Shown here: piece after piece, positions 1 through 4,893 of the stretch
Layout of the letters: every line of letters starts with the position of its first letter
Numbering within the stretch: position 1 is the stretch's first letter
Origin: Bacilli bacterium
GTDB lineage: Bacteria > Bacillota_I > Bacilli_A > RF39 > UBA660
Reading direction: 5' to 3'
DNA: 14,631 bases
NCBI GenBank assembly: GCA_028699175.1
Contig: JAQVVC010000018.1
Location: forward strand, 1-14,631
The notes under the pieces: model-generated
Database searches by the model: none
Told to the model about the DNA's origin: nothing
Seen by the model: only the letters and a program-made list of their open reading frames with translations
Translations under genes and position numbers: made by a program

Positions 1-248
1 CCTTAGCAGGAATGAAGTCGTACGAAAGTAATTCAACAAATTATTTATATACAAATCTGGTTTGGTGGACCCTAAGCCCGGGTTACTGGAGCAGCCTCGC
101 TTATGCGTGGAGCGTCTATTCGAGTGGTGGCCTGCTCGATGGCCACCACGTTGCCTATAGCACCGGGGCGCGTGGGGTCCTTAATTTGAACTCGCAAGCT
201 CAAGTTACGGGGACAGGCACAGCATCAGATCCCTTTAAGGTGGTCTAA
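1..248 (+). CDS. C-terminal tail of a surface/secreted protein, candidate DGR target (5' end outside window)
   Basis: The frame is open to the left edge (codons TTA GCA GGA precede the first ATG at 12), so this is the 3' end of a longer gene rather than a 78-residue protein; it stops with TAA at 246-248. The visible residues contain a WWTLSP motif, a stretch rich in Ser, Gly, Tyr and His, then GVLNLNS and a closing TGTGTASDPFKVV. This order (WW-x-x-SP, variable stretch, G-V-x-x-x-L, GTG-T-x-x-x-P-[FY]-x-V) resembles the tail of C-type-lectin-like or DUF6273-like domains of large surface proteins in gut Bacilli/Mollicutes relatives, a fold often diversified by DGRs. The middle is GC-rich and adenine-poor, unlike every other gene here. 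No signal peptide or anchor can be seen because the N-terminus is missing. Family naming is by pattern memory, not a search. It is not obviously linked to lysS downstream. Confidence 0.7.
   Translation, partial: LAGMKSYESNSTNYLYTNLVWWTLSPGYWSSLAYAWSVYSSGGLLDGHHVAYSTGARGVLNLNSQAQVTGTGTASDPFKVV
57..194 (+). other. Candidate DGR variable region in the tail gene
   Basis: Of the 46 codons in this stretch only one (CTA at 72) ends in A, although A is a very common third base in the rest of the window. In codons 81-164, 23 of 28 end in C or T and the other five end in G. Many are AGC, CTC, GTC, GGC, CAC, TAT or GAT, exactly what randomising the adenines of AAC/AAT template codons would give. Bases 101-180 are about 64% G+C with only 10 adenines in 80. 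DGRs copy a template repeat with adenine-directed errors into such regions. The template and reverse transcriptase are not in the window, so the call is inferred from composition and codon pattern; boundaries are approximate. A recently acquired GC-rich segment is the main alternative. Confidence 0.5.
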
Positions 249-282
249 GACTGAGGTACTCAGCTTGTCAATCGGAAGAAAG

Positions 283-306
283 CCCCGAAAAATTCCTTTT
301 TCGGGG
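283..306. repeat. Perfect 10-bp hairpin downstream of the tail gene
   Basis: The arms CCCCGAAAAA (283-292) and TTTTTCGGGG (297-306) are fully complementary around a four-base loop TTCC. No U-run follows, so it is not a standard intrinsic terminator. Short GC-capped hairpins with about four-base loops just past the variable region are known features of DGR target genes, where they promote mutagenic homing. Here it starts 34 bases after the stop codon. It could still act as an RNA-stabilising or U-run-free termination structure. Confidence 0.75.
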
Positions 307-331
307 TGCCCTAAAATTTCTAAATGTCTTT

Positions 332-358
332 GGTCCGAAAAAGAATCTTTTTCGTACC
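332..358. repeat. Second hairpin sharing the CGAAAAA/TTTTTCG arms
   Basis: The core arms CGAAAAAG (336-343) and CTTTTTCG (347-354) pair perfectly around loop AAT. After one mismatch (335/355) three more pairs form between GGT (332-334) and ACC (356-358). The inner CGAAAAA and TTTTTCG sequences are shared with the hairpin at 283-306, which suggests a duplicated or repeated element. No U-run follows. Confidence 0.65.
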
Positions 359-433
359 CACCGTTTTGAACATAAATCATGTATTATGACCAGCAATAAA
401 TTCCTTAGTGGTTTTTGAAAATTAATTTTGGTG

Positions 434-456
434 TAAAGATAAAATTTTTATCTTTA
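434..456. repeat. AT-rich 23-base palindrome upstream of lysS
   Basis: TAAAGATAAAA (434-444) and TTTTATCTTTA (446-456) are perfect inverted copies around a single T at 445. It could be a DNA-level operator for a dimeric regulator or a cruciform; a one-base centre makes a good RNA terminator unlikely. Function is unknown. Confidence 0.5.
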
Positions 457-587
457 TATATATTACATTTATTAGGAGTAAGTGTTACAAGCTTGCTCTT
501 TTATTATGTTGCATTTAGTTTGGTAAATAACAATTTTATAACTAAACATTGATTTTTAGTGGGAAAAAAGTTATACTACCACTATGG

Positions 588-594
588 AAGAAGG
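588..594 (+). promoter_or_regulatory. Ribosome binding site that sets the lysS start
   Basis: AAGAAGG lies 8 bases before the ATG at 603. An in-frame ATG at 549 would add 18 residues not expected for the family and lacks a comparable site, so 603 is chosen. Confidence 0.8.
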
Positions 595-602
595 TTCATA
601 TT

Positions 603-2078
603 ATGCGTGAATTTAATGATCAAGAACTTGTTAGAAGAGAAAAGATGATAGCTTTAAAAGAAAAAGGTATCAATCCTTTCGGACAAAAATTTAATGTAAC
701 AAGTGATTCACAAAAAATAAAAGATAAATATAATGATTATAATAAAGAAACATTACATAATATTAATGAAGAAGTTATTATTGCTGGAAGAATAATGTCT
801 AAAAGAAGAACTGGTAAAGCTGGGTTTATGCATATCTTAGATAAATATGGCCGAATTCAAATTTATATTAATCAAGGTAATGTTGGAGAAGAGAATTATG
901 AATTATATAAAGATAGTGATTTAGGAGATATTATTGGGATAGAAGGAACAGTATGTCGAACTAATACTGGAGAATTATCAGTAAGTGCTAATAAGTATAT
1001 TCATTTAACTAAAGCTTTAAGGCCTTTACCTGAAAAATATCATGGTTTAACTGATATAGAAGAGAGATATCGTCGTAGATATGTTGATTTAATTATGAAT
1101 GAAGAAGCAAGAAATATTGCTTTTATGAGGCCTAAAATAATTAGAAAAATTCAAAGTTTTTTAGATGAAAAAGGATATATTGAAGTTGAAACGCCAGTTT
1201 TAGGAACTGTTCTTGGGGGTGCATCTGCAAGACCTTTTGTAACACATCATAATGCTCTAGATATTGATATGTATTTAAGAATTGCAACTGAATTACCTTT
1301 AAAAAGATTAATAGTTGGTGGTATGGATGCTGTTTATGAAATTGGTCGCATTTTTAGAAATGAAGGAATGGATAAATCTCATAATCCTGAATTTACCACA
1401 ATTGAACTATATAAAGCTTATTCTGATATGGAAGGTATGATGGATTTAACGGAAGAATTATTTAAAACCATCGCTGAAGATTTAGGTAAATATAAATATA
1501 TATGGAAAGATAAAGAAATTGATTTAGAACCTAAATTTATAAGAGCCCATATGGTTGACTTAATTAAAGAAAAAACGGGAATAAACTTCTTTGATGAAAT
1601 GTCTTTTGAGAAGGCTTGTGAATTGGCTAAAGAACATAATATTGAATTGGAAGACCATTTTGGTTATGGCCATATCGTTAATGCTTTTTTTGAAAAATAT
1701 GTTGAGTCTACTATTATTAATCCTACCTTTGTATACGGACATCCGATTGAAATAAGTCCTTTAGCTAGTAAAAGTAAAGATCAAAGATGGACTGAAAGAT
1801 TTGAATTATTTATTGGAGGATCTGAATTTGCAAATGCTTTTACAGAATTAAATGATCCTATTGATCAATATGAAAGATTTGAATCGCAATTAAAAGAAAA
1901 AGAACTTGGAAATGATGAAGCTAACGAAATGGACTTAGATTATATTGAAGCTCTTGAATATGGTATGCCACCAGCTGGAGGTTTAGGTATTGGATTTGAT
2001 AGAATGATAATGTTATTTACAAATTCAGATACTATAAGAGAAGTTATTTTATTTCCAACTATGAAATTAAAAAACTAA
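603..2078 (+). CDS. lysS: Lysyl-tRNA synthetase, class II
   Basis: Charges tRNA-Lys with lysine in the cytoplasm, using ATP, as a homodimer. The product of the chosen start has 491 residues, close to the usual 490-505. An N-terminal helix (MREFNDQELVRREKM) leads into an anticodon-binding OB-fold (about 57-135, with VIIAGRIMSKRRTGKAGF). The class II core follows: motif 1 around residues 186-200 (FLDEKGYIEVETPVL), the GGASARPF substrate loop at 205-212, motif 2 at 249-268 (RIFRNEG then HNPEFTTIE), and motif 3 near 460-467 (GLGIGFDR) followed by REVILFP. All catalytic signatures are intact. The gene stands alone: its stop codon lies inside its own terminator and the next gene has a separate promoter. 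Only the promoter remains uncertain. Confidence 0.97.
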   Translation: MREFNDQELVRREKMIALKEKGINPFGQKFNVTSDSQKIKDKYNDYNKETLHNINEEVIIAGRIMSKRRTGKAGFMHILDKYGRIQIYINQGNVGEENYELYKDSDLGDIIGIEGTVCRTNTGELSVSANKYIHLTKALRPLPEKYHGLTDIEERYRRRYVDLIMNEEARNIAFMRPKIIRKIQSFLDEKGYIEVETPVLGTVLGGASARPFVTHHNALDIDMYLRIATELPLKRLIVGGMDAVYEIGRIFRNEGMDKSHNPEFTTIELYKAYSDMEGMMDLTEELFKTIAEDLGKYKYIWKDKEIDLEPKFIRAHMVDLIKEKTGINFFDEMSFEKACELAKEHNIELEDHFGYGHIVNAFFEKYVESTIINPTFVYGHPIEISPLASKSKDQRWTERFELFIGGSEFANAFTELNDPIDQYERFESQLKEKELGNDEANEMDLDYIEALEYGMPPAGGLGIGFDRMIMLFTNSDTIREVILFPTMKLKN

Positions 2079-2103
2079 AATAAGAAAATTTTAGTTTTTT
2101 TTT
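2071..2103 (+). terminator. Intrinsic terminator of lysS
   Basis: An 11-bp stem forms between AAAACTAAAAT (2071-2081) and ATTTTAGTTTT (2088-2098) around loop AAGAAA, with a T-run from 2095 to 2103. The lysS stop codon (2076-2078) lies in the 5' arm. Confidence 0.85.
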
Positions 2104-2139
2104 AAAATCTACAAAAAAACCATTGAATTATATATTTTA

Positions 2140-2148
2140 TGGTATAAT
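2140..2148 (+). promoter_or_regulatory. Extended -10 promoter of the permease gene
   Basis: TGGTATAAT is a perfect extended -10 (TGn then TATAAT at 2143-2148). A TTGAAT at 2123-2128 is only 14 bases upstream, too near for a classical -35, so the extended -10 probably carries recognition. The expected start of transcription (about 2155) is almost on the ribosome binding site, giving a leader of about 14 bases. Confidence 0.7.
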
Positions 2149-2155
2149 TAATGTT

Positions 2156-2163
2156 AGAGGAGG
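2156..2163 (+). promoter_or_regulatory. Ribosome binding site that sets the permease start
   Basis: AGAGGAGG lies 5 bases before ATG 2169. The in-frame ATG at 2151 is upstream of this site and of the likely transcription start, so it is rejected. Confidence 0.85.
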
Positions 2164-2168
2164 ATAAA

Positions 2169-3575
2169 ATGAAAAAGTTTTGGGAAAAGCATGATTTGTT
2201 AAAAGTAAGTGGAATTGTGATTATAATTACCGTAATAATGACTTGGATAATAAAACAAGGTAATTGGAATGGAACAGAACTTGCTGTAGGAGAAATTACT
2301 AGAGTAGGTATCTTTGATTTCTTCACATATGGTTTACTAGGTATGTTTTACTTTACTATACTTGTTACCTTTATATTTGTTGTCGGCGGGTTTTATCAAG
2401 TATTATCAAAAACATCTAGTTATCAAAATTTAACAAACTATATTGCTAAAAAATCTAAAGGAAAGGAAATTTTATTTGTATTAATAGTATCATTTATAAT
2501 TGCGGCATTATCTGCAGTATTAAATGAATATTATATAATATTAGCATTTATACCATTTATTCTTTCAATAATGTCTAAAATGAAACTAGATAAAATAACT
2601 GGTTTTGTTACTACATTTGGTTCAATCTTAATTGGTTTTATTGGATCAATATATAGTACTAAAATAGCTGGAATAAATAATGGAATATTTAGTTTAGAAT
2701 ATAATGATTTTATATGGTTTAAACTATGTTTATTTGGTATTAGTTATATTTTATTTAATACATTTACGGTATTACATTTAAAGAAAAAACTAAAATCTAA
2801 AAAAGATGAAGCTTTAAATGAATTATTCGATGGTGAAAATGTTACTAAGAAATCCAAAGGAAAAACATGGCCAATGGCAGTAATCTTTGGGCTATTTGTC
2901 TTAATTTCAATTTTAGCTTATATGCCATGGGTAGAAGCTTTTAATGTAACAATTTTTAATGATATAACTAAGAGCATTAAAGAATATGAATTATTAGGAG
3001 CTCCAGTATTTGGTTACTTATTAGGTAATGTTGAAGCATTTGGTAATTGGGATTTATTTGGAATTCAAATATTAATGTTAATTACAGCTTTAATTGTAAA
3101 ATGGACTTATAAAATTAATTTAAGTGATTTCTTTACTTCATTTGGAGAAGGATTTGCTAAAGTTGGAAAATTAGTTGTTGTATTATTAGCAGCTTTCTTA
3201 ATATTAGAATTTGCAGTAATGTTCCCAGTTTTACCAACAGTTGTTGATTGGATAATGAATTTATCAAGTAGCTTTAATGTATTCTTAGGTACAATAAGTG
3301 GTTTATTTACATCATTATTTACCACTGAATATCAATATACAGCTAACTTAATAGGATCATATTTATCTGGTACATATGCTGATATAGCTAAACAAATTTC
3401 TATAATGATGCAATCTACATTTGGAATAGCAGCTTTAATTGCTCCATCTTCAGCTATATTATTAGTAGGATTATCTTATTTAGAAATTAGTTATAAAGAC
3501 TGGTTTAAATATATTTGGAAATTCCTTGTAGCAATGATTGTAATCAGCATTATATTAATGTTTATTATCATATAA
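2169..3575 (+). CDS. Multi-pass membrane permease, probably ion-transporter superfamily (YfcC/DcuC-like)
   Basis: A 468-residue integral membrane protein with roughly 11-12 hydrophobic segments, beginning at residues 14-28 after a short charged N-terminus and ending in a hydrophobic helix. A charged cytoplasmic-type loop around residues 200-230 (KKKLKSKKDEALNELF, then KKSKGK) splits it into two halves. Features that recall the YfcC/AbgT/DcuC-like secondary transporters are GGFYQVLSKT in the first half, NEYYIILAFIPF with a following Gly-rich helix, and the C-terminal APSSAILLVGLSYLEISYKDW, close to the last re-entrant loop plus helix of that superfamily. The substrate cannot be told; amino acids, peptides or dicarboxylates are possible. 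It has its own promoter and terminator, so it is a single-gene unit. Family assignment rests on pattern resemblance only. Confidence 0.6.
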   Translation: MKKFWEKHDLLKVSGIVIIITVIMTWIIKQGNWNGTELAVGEITRVGIFDFFTYGLLGMFYFTILVTFIFVVGGFYQVLSKTSSYQNLTNYIAKKSKGKEILFVLIVSFIIAALSAVLNEYYIILAFIPFILSIMSKMKLDKITGFVTTFGSILIGFIGSIYSTKIAGINNGIFSLEYNDFIWFKLCLFGISYILFNTFTVLHLKKKLKSKKDEALNELFDGENVTKKSKGKTWPMAVIFGLFVLISILAYMPWVEAFNVTIFNDITKSIKEYELLGAPVFGYLLGNVEAFGNWDLFGIQILMLITALIVKWTYKINLSDFFTSFGEGFAKVGKLVVVLLAAFLILEFAVMFPVLPTVVDWIMNLSSSFNVFLGTISGLFTSLFTTEYQYTANLIGSYLSGTYADIAKQISIMMQSTFGIAALIAPSSAILLVGLSYLEISYKDWFKYIWKFLVAMIVISIILMFIII

Positions 3576-3581
3576 TAATAT

Positions 3582-3607
3582 ACTATCTACTTTTAGTAGA
3601 TAGTTTT
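3582..3607 (+). terminator. Intrinsic terminator of the permease gene
   Basis: A 10-bp stem pairs ACTATCTACT (3582-3591) with AGTAGATAGT (3595-3604) around loop TTT, followed by TTTTATTTTATT. It sits 6 bases after the stop codon. Confidence 0.88.
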
Positions 3608-3613
3608 ATTTTA

Positions 3614-3642
3614 TTGACTTATTTTAATCCTTTTGTTACTAT
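3614..3642 (+). promoter_or_regulatory. Promoter of the T-box-pheST operon
   Basis: A -35 TTGACT (3614-3619) and a -10 TACTAT (3637-3642) are separated by 17 bases, and TG at 3634-3635 gives an extended -10. Transcription would start near 3649, just before the T-box stem I. Confidence 0.75.
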
Positions 3643-3650
3643 TAATTAGT

Positions 3651-3856
3651 AATGCGAAGATTATATCTTAAGTAATTATATATATCTTTAAAGAGAGTAA
3701 ATATTATAAGCTGAAAATATTTATAAAGTAATATCTATAATGAATTTCAATATATGAGCATTAAACGATAGTCCGCGTTAAGGAAATAAAGAGCATGTAA
3801 AATCATGAATTAAGGTGGTACCGCGAATAATTTCGTCCTTAAAGCATGATTTTTTT
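3651..3856 (+). ncRNA. T-box leader sensing uncharged tRNA-Phe
   Basis: Controls pheST by binding tRNA-Phe: uncharged tRNA stabilises an antiterminator, charged tRNA lets the terminator form. The core T-box AAGGTGGTACCGCG lies at 3812-3825; its UGGU is complementary to the ACCA end of a tRNA with discriminator A, as in tRNA-Phe. Stem I is closed by AATGC (3651-3655) with GCATT (3758-3762). The specifier codon is probably TTC (Phe) at 3746-3748, in the context TGAAT-TTC-A typical of specifier loops. A small hairpin at 3761-3780 (TTAAACG with CGTTAA arms around ATAGTCC) matches stem III. The Phe assignment agrees with the genes downstream. Confidence 0.95.
3799..3856 (+). terminator. Conditional terminator of the T-box
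   Basis: ATCATG (3802-3807) pairs with CATGAT (3845-3850). After a 2x2 internal loop, TTAAGG (3810-3815) pairs with CCTTAA (3837-3842). A T-run continues to 3856. The left arm overlaps the start of the T-box sequence, so terminator and antiterminator exclude each other. Confidence 0.88.
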
Positions 3857-3872
3857 ATTGGAGGAATAAAAA

Positions 3873-4883
3873 ATGAAAGAACAATTAAATGATTTAGTAA
3901 AGAGGGCTTCTGAAGAAGCAAAAAAAATAACAAATGAAAGTGAATATTTAAATATTAAATCTAAATATTTAGGTAAAAAAAGTGAATTAAATACTTATAT
4001 GTCCAATATCAAAAATATGAATTCTGATGATAAAAAGTTATATGGGCCATTATTTAATAAACTTAAAAAAGAATTTGATAATTTATTTACTAAATATTAC
4101 GAGGAATCATTAAATAAAAATGAAATAATTACCTTTGACCCAACACTTCCAGTAAAAGAAGTAGATGGTTCTCTTCATCCAGTTACAATTGTAGCTCGAG
4201 ATGTTACTAACATTTTAAAAAAGATGGGCTTTATGGTATTAGACGGACCAGAAATGGAGTCAGAGTATTTTAATTTTGAAGCTTTAAATATCCCAGCAAC
4301 TCATCCGGCTCGCGATATGCAAGATACCTACTGGCTTGATAATGGACTTTTATTAAGGACGCATACAAGCCCAGTTCAAGCAAGGGCTATGCAAAAATAC
4401 GGAGCTCCAATTAAAATGTGTGTTCCTGGTCGATGTTTTAGAAATGAAGATTTAGATGCTTCTCATGAAAATACTTTTTTTCAATTAGAAGGTATGGTAA
4501 TTGATGAAAATATTTCTATAAGTAATATTCTTTATGTTATGAAAGGAATGTTAAGAGAAGTATTTAAACAAGATATTGAAGTTAGACTGCGTCCTGGATT
4601 CTTTCCATTTGTAGAACCTGGTTTTGAACTAGATTGTTCTTGCACGATATGTGGAGGTAAAGGATGTCCTACTTGTAAAGATACAGGATGGATTGAATTA
4701 TGCCCTTGTGGAATGATTCATCCCAATGTTTTTGAAGAAAGTGGTATTGATTCAAAAGTATATAGTGGTTTTGCTTTTGGATTAGGTTTAACTAGATTAG
4801 CAATGATGAAATATAAAATTAATGATATAAGATATTTAAATTCAAGTGATTTAAGACATTTAAGTCAGTTTAATATAAGGTAG
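3873..4883 (+). CDS. pheS: Phenylalanyl-tRNA synthetase alpha subunit
   Basis: Catalytic alpha subunit of the alpha2-beta2 enzyme that attaches phenylalanine to tRNA-Phe. It has 336 residues, the normal length. Residues 1-85 form a charged helical arm (coiled coil) that grips tRNA. The class II core begins near 90: TSPVQARAM at 165-173, motif 2 at 183-205 (CVPGRCFRNEDLDASHEN), FELDC at 251-255, and motif 3 GLGLTRLAM at 303-311. A cysteine cluster at 255-279 (C-x-C-x-x-C, GGKGCPTC, then CPCG) matches the cysteine-rich loop common in Firmicutes PheS, here with an extra pair in place of the usual LGAG/LGCG. A strong site GGAGGA (3860-3865) precedes ATG 3873. Expression is set by the T-box in front, and pheT follows after 10 bases. 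The stop is TAG. Confidence 0.97.
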   Translation: MKEQLNDLVKRASEEAKKITNESEYLNIKSKYLGKKSELNTYMSNIKNMNSDDKKLYGPLFNKLKKEFDNLFTKYYEESLNKNEIITFDPTLPVKEVDGSLHPVTIVARDVTNILKKMGFMVLDGPEMESEYFNFEALNIPATHPARDMQDTYWLDNGLLLRTHTSPVQARAMQKYGAPIKMCVPGRCFRNEDLDASHENTFFQLEGMVIDENISISNILYVMKGMLREVFKQDIEVRLRPGFFPFVEPGFELDCSCTICGGKGCPTCKDTGWIELCPCGMIHPNVFEESGIDSKVYSGFAFGLGLTRLAMMKYKINDIRYLNSSDLRHLSQFNIR

Positions 4884-4886
4884 GTG
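4882..4886 (+). promoter_or_regulatory. Ribosome binding site supporting a TTG start for pheT
   Basis: AGGTG overlaps the pheS stop codon (4881-4883) and lies 7 bases before TTG 4894. No in-frame ATG is near, and the protein needs the residues encoded from this TTG. Confidence 0.75.
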
Positions 4887-4893
4887 AATACAA

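Larger units (their letters stand above)
249..602. other. Intergenic region between tail gene and lysS
   Basis: No credible coding frame is present. The region holds a small hairpin right after the stop (CTGAG-GTA-CTCAG, 251-263), two related hairpins (283-306 and 336-354), an AT-rich 23-base palindrome (434-456) and the lysS ribosome binding site. Base composition changes from mixed to very AT-rich around position 360. A lysS promoter must lie here if lysS is not read through from upstream, but I could not find a convincing -35/-10 pair; the best fragments are TTGCAT at 509-514 and an AT-rich TTTATA at 535-540, with a poor spacing of 20. Confidence 0.6.

Noticed and set aside
283..306. Hairpin as an ordinary intrinsic terminator
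   Set aside because: No U-run follows the GGGG arm; TGCCCT comes next. Kept as a hairpin of other or unknown role.
371..388. Imperfect palindrome CATAA-AT-CATG-TA-TTATG
   Set aside because: Interrupted by mismatches on both sides and not unusual in AT-rich DNA.
549..602. In-frame upstream ATG extension of lysS
   Set aside because: No good ribosome binding site, 18 extra residues not expected for LysS, and a strong AAGAAGG site precedes ATG 603.
1560..1742. Minus-strand frame inside lysS
   Set aside because: Shadow of a clear conserved gene, no ribosome binding site, no recognisable protein pattern. The same holds for minus-strand frames at 2102-2326, 3107-3325, 11868-12080, 12439-12627 and 13669-13854.
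2151..2168. In-frame upstream ATG of the permease gene
   Set aside because: It overlaps the AGAGGAGG site used by ATG 2169 and lies at or before the likely transcription start.
4705..4716. CPCG in PheS as a frameshift or damage
   Set aside because: The frame is intact and conserved residues continue on both sides (TGWIEL before, GMIHPNV after); it is a local substitution next to a known cysteine-rich loop.
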